64,000 bases of DNA, taken from Chryseobacterium sp. SSA4.19. Its GTDB lineage: Bacteria > Bacteroidota > Bacteroidia > Flavobacteriales > Weeksellaceae. Location of the stretch: assembly GCF_022601875.1 (NCBI RefSeq), contig NZ_JAKVIP010000002.1, positions 76,089 to 140,088 of the forward strand. Direction: 5' to 3'. The notes under the pieces are model-generated. The model did no database searches. It saw nothing but the letters and a program-made list of their open reading frames with translations, and was not told the DNA's origin. Positions 1 through 7,467 of the stretch are shown piece after piece (the first letter of the stretch is position 1; every line of letters begins with the position of its first letter). The translations under genes were made by a program, and so were the position numbers.

Positions 1-120
1 AGTTCTGAAGACATGAAAACTGTAAAAGCAGGTAATGCTTTCACTTCGATTGCTGATTGCACTGGATGGACTTGTACCGCAGGAAGTACAAGGTCTACCA
101 ACTTATGCATCTGTGGAAGC
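1..120 (+). repeat. Direct repeat, unit 1 (precursor core region)
   Basis: This 120-base stretch recurs at 264-383 with only two differences, at 78 (C) versus 341 (T) and at 120 (C) versus 383 (T). Both are silent. It covers the end of the leader and the whole core of the lanthipeptide precursor. The left limit is set by the window edge, so the true repeat may be longer. It indicates a recent tandem duplication of the precursor gene. Confidence 0.95.
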
Positions 121-123
121 TAA
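1..123 (+). CDS. Class I lanthipeptide precursor, copy 1 (5' end outside window)
   Basis: The frame is open from the first base to a TAA at 121-123 and gives 40 residues. They are identical to the last 40 residues of the complete precursor at 207-386. The visible part holds the end of the leader (SSEDMKTVKAG) and a Ser/Thr-rich core with four cysteines. The start codon and most of the leader lie left of the window. The product should be a ribosomally made peptide modified by the LanB and LanC enzymes encoded downstream. Identity to the second copy makes the assignment firm. How many further copies lie upstream cannot be seen. Confidence 0.85.
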   Translation, partial: SSEDMKTVKAGNAFTSIADCTGWTCTAGSTRSTNLCICGS

Positions 124-206
124 AAATTTACAATTGCATCAAACTAAACATGAAAGCGGAAACCGAAAAGCTAACGAGTAGGTAAAACAAATCAAATCAT
201 TTTATT

Positions 207-386
207 ATGAGCAAAAAGATCAACAAAAAGTTAACTCTGAAAAAAGAAAAGTTAACACAGCTAAGTTCTGAAGACATGAAAACTGTAAAAGCAGGTAATG
301 CTTTCACTTCGATTGCTGATTGCACTGGATGGACTTGTACTGCAGGAAGTACAAGGTCTACCAACTTATGCATCTGTGGAAGTTAA
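207..386 (+). CDS. Class I lanthipeptide precursor, copy 2
   Basis: This short gene encodes 59 residues and begins at ATG 207. The first 30 residues form a Lys-rich leader (MSKKINKKLTLKKEKLTQLS, then SEDMKTVKAG). This matches the layout of Bacteroidota class I lanthipeptide leaders, which carry a Leu/Lys segment, an acidic E-D-M segment and a Gly-type cleavage site. The core, about residues 31-59, has cysteines at 39, 44, 55 and 57 and about ten Ser/Thr, so up to four thioether rings are possible. The LanB and LanC genes follow 57 bases later after a hairpin. Cleavage after the Ala-Gly at 29-30 is inferred. No promoter box was seen just upstream, so transcription probably starts left of the window. 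Confidence 0.88.
   Translation: MSKKINKKLTLKKEKLTQLSSEDMKTVKAGNAFTSIADCTGWTCTAGSTRSTNLCICGS
264..383 (+). repeat. Direct repeat, unit 2 (precursor core region)
   Basis: Second copy of the 120-base unit seen at 1-120, differing at two positions that do not change the protein. The flanking sequence after each unit (124-206 and 387-442) is unrelated. Confidence 0.95.
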
Positions 387-403
387 ATTTCAGAAATAAA
401 ATA

Positions 404-430
404 AGCTACTCTTCGGAGTAGCTCTTTTTT
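404..430 (+). terminator. Hairpin terminator or attenuator between precursor and enzyme genes
   Basis: AGCTACTC (404-411), loop TTCG, GAGTAGCT (416-423), then C and six T. The 8-bp stem with a stable tetraloop and a T tract has the form of an intrinsic terminator. It sits 17 bases after the precursor stop and 12 bases before the first enzyme gene. No -7 box was found between them. Partial read-through is therefore the simplest way to express the enzymes, and would give more precursor than enzyme mRNA. Confidence 0.8.
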
Positions 431-442
431 ACCTATCTCGAC

Positions 443-1363
443 ATGAATAATAAATTAAAAATAGGACTGCTTGAGTTTGGCATTAGAAATAATAAACTAA
501 ACAATCCTAAACAATCTCTCTACGACATTATTGATTACGCAGCATCTGCTGATGAATTAGGTTTCTCCAGATTCTGGCTAACTGAAAACTATTTCACCCA
601 GACTACAGAAATGGCTTGGTCTACACCCGAAATGCTTTTGCCTATACTTCTAGGGATGACTGATAATATAAAAGTGGGAATTGCAGGAATTATTCTGCCG
701 CTACAAGTACCCTATAGGGTGGCACACAATTATAAACTATTGGCTAGTCTATATCCAAACAGGTTGGATTTAGGGTTTGTAAAAGGGTTGGTTGGAGAGT
801 ATGATTTAAAGAGATTTAATATTGGAATAGATAAAGATAATTATTATCCATCTTTTCTACCTAATTTAGAATCTACGTTGAAATTTTTACGAGATGAGGA
901 TGAGCTTATAAAAGAAGATGTTGTTATCCCACCCTACAAAGGAAATATTCCTGATGTCTGGTATATGGGATCATCTCATGCCGGATTAAATATTGCATTA
1001 AATAATAGTTTAAATTTTGCAAGGTCTATTTTTCATACAGAATCTAATAAGGATTATTTAAAGGATGAACTATTATCTTTTAAAGAAAATTATAAAAATA
1101 AACATGGCCAAGAACCTTCTCTTGTACTGACATTTTCAGGATGTTGTCACAAAACTAAGGCTAGGGCTACAAAAATTGCAAAAGAAAACAGCACTAATGG
1201 AAATATTGATGCTATAAGCCTTATTGGCGACGGCGCATACTTTCATGAAAAATTATTAGAGTTCAAAGAGTTGTACGGTTATAATGAATTTATATTTAAT
1301 AATGTTTCAAAATCACACAAAGACTCGCAAATTGCCATTGAAATATTAAGCCAGTATGTATAA
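443..1363 (+). CDS. Luciferase-like (LLM class) flavin-dependent oxidoreductase, lanthipeptide tailoring candidate
   Basis: A 306-residue protein with the look of the bacterial luciferase/LLM family. It opens with GLLEFGIRN (residues 8-16), has a segment DELGFSRFWLTENYF like the family's E-x-G-F-x-R-x-W-x-x-E-H region (with Asn for His), and later VGIAGIILPLQVPYRVAHN, the usual strand-helix that leads to the flavin site. The family has a TIM-barrel fold and uses FMN or F420. It is the first gene of the modification operon and overlaps the LanC gene by 8 bases. LLM enzymes that reduce dehydroalanine to D-alanine (LanJC type) are known in some lanthipeptide clusters. That is a reasonable guess here, but an oxidation cannot be excluded. 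Bacteroidota generally lack F420, so FMN is more likely. Confidence 0.82.
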   Translation: MNNKLKIGLLEFGIRNNKLNNPKQSLYDIIDYAASADELGFSRFWLTENYFTQTTEMAWSTPEMLLPILLGMTDNIKVGIAGIILPLQVPYRVAHNYKLLASLYPNRLDLGFVKGLVGEYDLKRFNIGIDKDNYYPSFLPNLESTLKFLRDEDELIKEDVVIPPYKGNIPDVWYMGSSHAGLNIALNNSLNFARSIFHTESNKDYLKDELLSFKENYKNKHGQEPSLVLTFSGCCHKTKARATKIAKENSTNGNIDAISLIGDGAYFHEKLLEFKELYGYNEFIFNNVSKSHKDSQIAIEILSQYV

Positions 1364-2507
1364 AGATAAAATTGATTTTTTTCTAGAGCAGATTTACAAT
1401 AAATGCCTTGAAAAGAAAGCAGACAATATTGCATTTGCTTTGGGGAGCAATTATTATTCTCTGCATTATAATCAAAATGTAAGTTTAGACGAAATAGAAA
1501 ATCTTATTGAGCTGGCCTCTTCGGATGAGCACTATTCATTTTCGTCAGGAACGTTAGGTGTAGTTTACTTTATGAAACTTTTGCATTCAGCAGATATTAT
1601 CTCAGATGAAGATATCGAATCAATAGAAGAAGATTCTATCGATTTTTTGTTGGAACTTACTAATTTGTGTGTCGATAAAAATGAATACGATTTATTCACT
1701 GGACTTATTGGACTTGGCATATATTTTTTAGAAATAAAAAGGCTTGATATCGTAAGTAAAATCGTGTCTTATATTGACCAAATAAAATATGAAAATTCCG
1801 ACTCATACTATTGGATTGATAATATAACTAAAGAAGAAAATATCTGCGATCTAGGATTGGCACACGGGCTTCCGTCTATAATATTTTTCCTTTCAGACTG
1901 CTATCTCAACAATTGTGAAAGGGATCTTTGTAAAAATCTTATCAACGGAGCATCCAAATATTTAATCCAGTTGTATGAAGAAAACAAATCTGCAGATCAC
2001 ATATTTCCATCCAAGATAAATGTTGTTTCCGGACAGAAATATCCATCCAATAGACTTGCTTGGTGTTATGGTGACTTAAGCGTCGCAATATGTTTATGGA
2101 AAGCATATTCTGTTCTAAATAATGAATTTTTGAGAGAAATAAGTTTGAAAATTTTACTTAATAGTTCAAAAATCAGATTTGAAAATTCTGGAATATTTTT
2201 CAGTAACTCTAAAATGCATATTGACACCGGTTTTTGTCATGGTACCTCTGGGGTAGCGCATATTTTCAATAAATTTTATAGAATAATTGATATACCGGAA
2301 CTTAAAGAAGCTAGTCAATATTGGATGAAACTCACTATAAATGAACTTGAAAAAGGAGCAAAATTCCCTCTAAACATACGAGAGGATACATGGACAGAGC
2401 ATCCAGGGCTTCTGGAAGGTATCTCTGGAGTAGGAATGGTATTATTAGATTATCAACATCCCCAAAAGGCAAAAAACTGGGATAAAATTTACTTAATGAA
2501 CATATAA
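1356..2507 (+). CDS. lanC: LanC-like lanthionine synthetase (cyclase)
   Basis: A 383-residue protein of the LanC family, which catalyses addition of Cys thiols to dehydrated Ser/Thr to close lanthionine rings. The three zinc ligands are in place: Cys237 in WCYGD and Cys294-His295 in FCHGTSG. The conserved acid/base His is His170 in LAHGLPS. C-terminal GLLEGISGVGMVLLDY matches the last barrel helix of the family. The length is close to that of NisC. The ATG overlaps the end of the oxidoreductase gene, and the stop shares its last base with the LanB start, so the three genes are translationally coupled. The protein appears intact and active. Confidence 0.93.
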   Translation: MYKDKIDFFLEQIYNKCLEKKADNIAFALGSNYYSLHYNQNVSLDEIENLIELASSDEHYSFSSGTLGVVYFMKLLHSADIISDEDIESIEEDSIDFLLELTNLCVDKNEYDLFTGLIGLGIYFLEIKRLDIVSKIVSYIDQIKYENSDSYYWIDNITKEENICDLGLAHGLPSIIFFLSDCYLNNCERDLCKNLINGASKYLIQLYEENKSADHIFPSKINVVSGQKYPSNRLAWCYGDLSVAICLWKAYSVLNNEFLREISLKILLNSSKIRFENSGIFFSNSKMHIDTGFCHGTSGVAHIFNKFYRIIDIPELKEASQYWMKLTINELEKGAKFPLNIREDTWTEHPGLLEGISGVGMVLLDYQHPQKAKNWDKIYLMNI

Positions 2508-5500
2508 TGAAATATAATGATATAGAAAGGCTAAACTTTTACGTACTTCGCGTTCCTTTATTTTCACAGAAAGAAATAAATAATTGGTATGATGATATTA
2601 ACAATGAAAAATTTCGAAAAGCAATTATTATTTCTTCTCCAGATCTTCATGAGCAAATTTCACAATTGGAAAATAATTCTCTTCCAAAAGAAAAAGCTGA
2701 TAAGATAAGAAAATCTCTTTTAAAATATTGGTTAAGGATGCATTACAGAACAATACCATTTGGACTTAATGCCGGGATAAGTAAAGGAAATTGGGACAAA
2801 CAAAGTTCAATAATTCTTGATAATAACCTAAACAAGGTAAATGCAAGATTAGATATGCAGCTTATATATGATATTATTAGAAATCTGGAAAATAAGATGT
2901 TTATTCGTGAAAAAATAAAATACTATTCAAATAATACTTTATATGCTACAAAAAATAAATATAGATATATAGAACCATCTGTGAAGGATTCGGCAATGAG
3001 ATATGAAATAACCTCTACAGAAAAAAATAAATATCTTAATTCTATCGTAAAATCATGTATTGATGGAAAAACATTCAATTCTATTATTGATATTCTTGTA
3101 AGCAAAGACATACCCTATAAAGATAGCTATGAATACATCAATGAATTGATAGATTCAAAAATTTTAATCAGCGAACTCTCTCCAAAAGTTACTGATAAAA
3201 ATTTTCAAGATAAGATTTTCTCTTTTCTTAAAAATTTAGATCTTTCACAAAACAATCATACAGATGCACAATTCATTTTAGGGCTTATAGAAATATTTGA
3301 AATAGTAAAAGAAATCAATCAGAAAAATGATATTGAATCTGAAATTAACAAAATATCAAGTATACTGAATAAAATAAATATAGCTAATCATAAAAAAAAT
3401 ATTATACAAATAGATTTGCTGAAAGGAAAATCTGAAAATGTGTTAAGTGCATCTATATTTAAAGACTTTAAAAAAGTGCTTTCTATTGCATTTAACATTG
3501 GTGCACAGGAAAAAGTTGAGAGTCTGGAAGAGTTTAAAAGTGTATTTATTAGAAGGTTTGATCAGCAGGAAATCCCTTTACTTTTTGCTTTAGACCCACT
3601 ATCAGGAATAAATTATCCAATACATTCTGAAAATGAGGTTCATGAACTTATAGGTAACATCCAATATAAAACAGAAAACAATAATAATATTATAAAAGGT
3701 TCTGTTGAATGGAACCAATTCATAGGTGAAAAACTAATTGATGCCATAAAAAATTATAAAAAAATTATAAATATAGATACCAATGAATTGTCTGAATTTT
3801 TACATCATAATAAAAATATACCATTCTCTATGTCTTCAATTGTTCAAATATACAATGATGAAGCTAATCAACCAATAATTTATCACCAATTTAGTGATGG
3901 ACCTTCATCCTCCACTTTTACTGGACGTTTTTGCCATTTAGATGAAGACTTGGAAGAATCTGTAAAAAAATCGCTGCAACAAGAGAAGGAATTTTATAAA
4001 GATCAAATTATTGCGGAAATCATTCACAATCCACAACCTAGAGTAGGAAACATTTTATTAAGACCACTTTTAAGAGATTATGAAATTCCAATTATAACTT
4101 TGCATAATTCGAACAGCAATCCAATTTACTTGAGTGATCTATTAATATCTGTAAAAAATGACAGAATTGTATTGCGTTCCAAAAAATACAATAAGGAAAT
4201 TCTACCGAATCTATCTTCAGCTCATAATTATTCTCTTCATAAGGTTCCTCTATATCATTTTCTATGTGATTTGCAATATCAGAATACTTCTCCGTCCTAT
4301 AGCTGGAATTGGGGAATGTTTTCAAACTATGATCATTTACCGAGGGTTGCAGTTCACAATGTTATCTTATCAAAAGAATCATGGCTGTTATCAAAAGATA
4401 AAATTTACAAAGAAAGCCCAGCCTCTGTTATTGATTTAAAAAAATATCTTCTCGAAAAAAAAATTCCGAATACTTTTACTTTCAAAGATAATGACATGGA
4501 ACTTCCTGTTTTTTTGGAAAATGAATTGTCGTTAGAAATACTTCAGGACCATATTATAAAAGCAGATAAAATAAGGATCTTCGAAAACTTATCCAGTCAA
4601 TACGAAAGTATTGTAAAAGATACTGACGGCAAAATTTATAGTAATGAATTTATTATTCCCTGGCATAATTTAAGCAGCATACAGATATCAGCTATTAAAT
4701 CTGATGAAGTAAAAAATAATGTTATACGCAATTATATTCCAGGAAGTGAGTGGCTTTATTACAAAGTTCACTGTAGTTATCAAGTTTCTGATCAAATTTT
4801 GAAAGATACGATATCCAAATTCGCAAGTAAGCTTATAAAAAAAGGTATTATAAGAAAATGGTTTTTTATTAGATATATGGATCCGGATTATCACTTAAGA
4901 ATAAGATTTCTGCTTAATAACAATGATAATAATATTGCTCATCAGCTTTATCAGCTTTTAGATAAATATTTAAAAGATGAACTAATTATTCACAACATTA
5001 GTCTGGATACATATAATAGAGAAATAGAAAGATATGGAGAGGCTACAATAGATCTCATGGAAAGTATATTTTATTATGATAGCGAATGTGTCTGCAATCT
5101 TCTTAAAACAGCTGCAATCACAGAAACTTCAATATGGAAATTTGCTGTTTCTGGCATAGATAGAATTTTAGATGATTTCGGATACAATATTTATGATAAA
5201 AAAAACATTATGAACCGTCTTTCTGATGGATATAGTATGAGGCTAGATGATCATTCAAAGAAAAGTTTGAAAGAAAGATATCGTGAACAGAGAAATACAA
5301 TTTTGTCTCTATTAATAGATTTGCATAATACTTATATATTTGATAAGAGGACAAAAATGACAAAATCAGCAATTTCTGATATAAAAATTATACAATCTCA
5401 AAATAAAGTTGATTCATTGGTCATAAGCTATATCCATATGTTTATCAATAGAATGTTTGCCGCAAAACCTAATTTATATGAGTCAATACTTTATTTTTTT

Positions 5501-5554
5501 CTGCATAAATCTTATGACTCATTAATTAATATCAAAAAGGTGGCACATGACTAA
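2507..5554 (+). CDS. lanB: LanB lantibiotic dehydratase, full length
   Basis: A 1015-residue class I dehydratase with both domains in one chain. The N-terminal glutamylation part opens with NFYVLRVPLFS (10-20), followed by RTIPFGLNAG (81-90), the counterpart of the usual R-x-TPFGLFAG. GRFC at about 473 and LLRPLLRDYEIP near 520 follow. The C-terminal SpaB_C elimination domain runs from about 745 to the end and carries WFFIRYMDPDYHLRIRF (784-800). The enzyme uses glutamyl-tRNA to activate Ser/Thr of the precursor and then eliminates glutamate. The single-chain form separates it from the split enzymes of thiopeptide clusters. Its neighbours overlap on both sides. The gene is very AT-rich compared with the housekeeping genes further right. 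Confidence 0.95.
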   Translation: MKYNDIERLNFYVLRVPLFSQKEINNWYDDINNEKFRKAIIISSPDLHEQISQLENNSLPKEKADKIRKSLLKYWLRMHYRTIPFGLNAGISKGNWDKQSSIILDNNLNKVNARLDMQLIYDIIRNLENKMFIREKIKYYSNNTLYATKNKYRYIEPSVKDSAMRYEITSTEKNKYLNSIVKSCIDGKTFNSIIDILVSKDIPYKDSYEYINELIDSKILISELSPKVTDKNFQDKIFSFLKNLDLSQNNHTDAQFILGLIEIFEIVKEINQKNDIESEINKISSILNKINIANHKKNIIQIDLLKGKSENVLSASIFKDFKKVLSIAFNIGAQEKVESLEEFKSVFIRRFDQQEIPLLFALDPLSGINYPIHSENEVHELIGNIQYKTENNNNIIKGSVEWNQFIGEKLIDAIKNYKKIINIDTNELSEFLHHNKNIPFSMSSIVQIYNDEANQPIIYHQFSDGPSSSTFTGRFCHLDEDLEESVKKSLQQEKEFYKDQIIAEIIHNPQPRVGNILLRPLLRDYEIPIITLHNSNSNPIYLSDLLISVKNDRIVLRSKKYNKEILPNLSSAHNYSLHKVPLYHFLCDLQYQNTSPSYSWNWGMFSNYDHLPRVAVHNVILSKESWLLSKDKIYKESPASVIDLKKYLLEKKIPNTFTFKDNDMELPVFLENELSLEILQDHIIKADKIRIFENLSSQYESIVKDTDGKIYSNEFIIPWHNLSSIQISAIKSDEVKNNVIRNYIPGSEWLYYKVHCSYQVSDQILKDTISKFASKLIKKGIIRKWFFIRYMDPDYHLRIRFLLNNNDNNIAHQLYQLLDKYLKDELIIHNISLDTYNREIERYGEATIDLMESIFYYDSECVCNLLKTAAITETSIWKFAVSGIDRILDDFGYNIYDKKNIMNRLSDGYSMRLDDHSKKSLKERYREQRNTILSLLIDLHNTYIFDKRTKMTKSAISDIKIIQSQNKVDSLVISYIHMFINRMFAAKPNLYESILYFFLHKSYDSLINIKKVAHD

Positions 5555-6785
5555 AATTGCTTTAATTAATTGTTATTTTGGAGAAAAATGGCCTTCTTAC
5601 TTCAGCTATTTTTTAATCAGTTGTAAGTATAATCCAGATGTCGATTTTTTTATATTTACAAACTTAAATGCTCCTTTCGTAATTCCAAATGTACACTTTA
5701 TAAAAATTAACAGCCTTGCTGAATTCAGTAAAATTGCAAGTGTGAAATTACAGTTAGCTATTAATGTTTTAGACAGTTATAAACTTTGTGATTTTAAACC
5801 TGCTTACGGTTTGATTTTTCAGGACTATTTGAAAGATTTTGATTTTTGGGGATATTGTGACATTGATATTATTTTAGGAAACATCAGATCTTTTTTAACG
5901 GAAAAAGTCCTTAGCAGATATGATGTTATCTCTCCTGTCAAAAATTATCCCGCAGGTTTTTTCACCCTACTTAGAAACAATGAGCAATGTATTAACCTCT
6001 TTAAAATGAGTAAAGATTACGGTAACGTTCTTAATAGTACAAGACATTTTTGCTTTGATGAATGTAATTTTGAATTTAAGCGTATTTATAATACGGATAT
6101 TCTTGAAATTGAAACTGAAATTGAAAGTTTTGCACTTGTATTACGAAGAATGGAAATTGAAGATAAAATTAGATATTATCATAAAAACCTTGCTCAAGAA
6201 TTTATTTACACAGATACTGTCCACTATTGGGCACAAGGACATATTTTCAATAGAGTTACAGAAAAAAAATACTTATTGATACATCTTATCAACTTAAAAG
6301 ATAATAAATCATTTTTTATTGATAAGTTTAAGAATCAGGATTACTTTTTAATCTCAGATAAAGGGATACAGTATAAGCAAAACAATTATTTTCATGCTAT
6401 AAAAAAAGTAAAGTTCAGAATCAAAAAAGAAATGAACATTACTTATTACAAATTACTTTTATTTAAATATTTTATTCTATCGTACAGTAAAAATGAAAAT
6501 ATTGATTTTCTTGAAGAGCAATCATATAAAATAGGCAGATCGACAATAACAATATATCCACAAAATAAAAATGAAATGGTGATTGTAAATGAAGAAGATA
6601 ATATAATGCAGTATAATAAATTCAAACTTTATAAAGTTAAAAATAATAAGTGGATTGGGACTAACTCCAAAAAGAACATCAGCACATTAGACTTTCATTA
6701 TAAAGACAACGAAAAAATACCTTATAAAATTAGCATTAAAAATATTGAGAATCGTACCAACGAAACTGCATATTATAAATCTTAA
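5547..6785 (+). CDS. DUF6625-like glycosyltransferase in the lanthipeptide operon
   Basis: A 412-residue protein. Residues 1-250 resemble the DUF6625 family of presumed glycosyltransferases: KIALINCYFGEKWPSYF at the start, YKLCDFKPAYGLIF near 87-100, and FWGYCDIDIILGNI with a D-x-D pair (Asp105, Asp107) that would bind metal and nucleotide sugar. The last 150 residues are Lys/Asn-rich and not recognised. The start overlaps the LanB stop by 8 bases, so it belongs to the same transcript. DUF6625 members usually sit in surface polysaccharide clusters. Here no other sugar gene is present, and the peptide itself is the most obvious acceptor. Glycosylation of the lanthipeptide is an inference from position only. 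Confidence 0.78.
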   Translation: MTKIALINCYFGEKWPSYFSYFLISCKYNPDVDFFIFTNLNAPFVIPNVHFIKINSLAEFSKIASVKLQLAINVLDSYKLCDFKPAYGLIFQDYLKDFDFWGYCDIDIILGNIRSFLTEKVLSRYDVISPVKNYPAGFFTLLRNNEQCINLFKMSKDYGNVLNSTRHFCFDECNFEFKRIYNTDILEIETEIESFALVLRRMEIEDKIRYYHKNLAQEFIYTDTVHYWAQGHIFNRVTEKKYLLIHLINLKDNKSFFIDKFKNQDYFLISDKGIQYKQNNYFHAIKKVKFRIKKEMNITYYKLLLFKYFILSYSKNENIDFLEEQSYKIGRSTITIYPQNKNEMVIVNEEDNIMQYNKFKLYKVKNNKWIGTNSKKNISTLDFHYKDNEKIPYKISIKNIENRTNETAYYKS

Positions 6786-6796
6786 ATATCACAATT

Positions 6797-7192
6797 ATGA
6801 TTAACTATAACCATTATGCTGAATCTTTCAATTTTTTATTAGAAAAAATAGTAAAAAAGGAAACAAATAATAAAAAAATTAAAAAATATAATATCAATTA
6901 TGAAGATTACAATTTATTCTATTTCAATAGTATTCTTAAGCAAGATTTTGACATTAAAACGATTGTTGCAAGAATTGAAATTGAAGATATCGAATCTATT
7001 CCGTTTCCTGCTTTAGTATTTTTAAAATTAAATGGTGGGACATTTGCCATTGTTAACAGTTATGAAAAAGGAAAAATTTACTGGGAAAATATAGATTTTG
7101 GCAAACAAATAAATACAATGACTCTATTTAATAAAATTTGCGAAAATATTTTTCTTTTTGTTGATTATGAAGCTGATGATAGTTACGCCTGA
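6797..7192 (+). CDS. Small C39-peptidase-like protein without catalytic residues
   Basis: A 131-residue protein, 11 bases after the glycosyltransferase gene. Residues around 70-100 (PFPALVFLKLNGGTFAIVNS, then YEKGKIYWENID) resemble the C39 peptidase core, where a 'P-a-I-x-x-l ... H-f-v-V-l' strand pair carries the catalytic His. In this copy the His position is Gly/Thr. No Cys is found near the N-terminus, where the nucleophile should be. The only Cys is near the C-terminus. It could be a non-catalytic leader-binding subunit, or a remnant of a larger C39-type transporter or protease. The resemblance is short, so this is a tentative reading. It is the last gene of the operon. Confidence 0.55.
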   Translation: MINYNHYAESFNFLLEKIVKKETNNKKIKKYNINYEDYNLFYFNSILKQDFDIKTIVARIEIEDIESIPFPALVFLKLNGGTFAIVNSYEKGKIYWENIDFGKQINTMTLFNKICENIFLFVDYEADDSYA

Positions 7193-7242
7193 TAATGATA
7201 ATTTCTACAATCAGAACTATTCTATTTTAAATTCACAAAAAA

Positions 7243-7455
7243 TTATAACTTCTGGATGCCATGCACAATCCCTTTTTCTTCAAAAGTTTTTAAAGTGCGG
7301 AAAATGATGGTTCTGTCAGCCTTTTCAAAATGATTTTCAATTTCAGATAAGGATAATGCCGCTTCCCGAGAACTCAGGAAATCGTAAATCAGAATCCTCA
7401 TGCTGGTGGGTTTGGTATTTTTATGTATTAATTTATTTTCGATGTCTTTTTTCAT
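7243..7455 (-). pseudogene. Fur-family regulator, C-terminally truncated
   Basis: Seventy residues matching only the N-terminal winged helix of Fur-family regulators: T-S-M-R-I-L-I-Y-D-F-L, then SLSEIENHFEKADRTIIFRTLKTFEEKGIVHGI. The chain then ends in QKL and a stop. Family members run to about 130-150 residues, with a His/Cys-rich metal-binding and dimerisation domain. That domain is absent here and cannot be found in any frame between the stop and the end of the lanthipeptide operon at 7192. The gene is last in the metal-efflux operon, 12 bases after the adaptor gene. Loss of the C-terminus fits a recombination or insertion breakpoint at this border. The remaining piece is probably not a working metal sensor. 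Confidence 0.75.
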
Positions 7456-7467
7456 GATGAGGATGAA

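Noticed and set aside
150..185. Eleven-codon ORF between the two precursor genes
   Set aside because: It has no leader-like or core-like features and is too short to support; it is likely chance.
1..386. CRISPR-like repeat at the left edge
   Set aside because: The repeat units are 120 bases and code for the precursor peptide; there are no short regular repeats with spacers.
4158..4439. Open frame of 93 codons on the plus strand within lanB
   Set aside because: It is in another frame of the intact, well-conserved dehydratase gene.
7193..7242. Attachment site or insertion sequence at the cluster border
   Set aside because: No direct repeats, tRNA end or transposase remnants were seen in this short gap.
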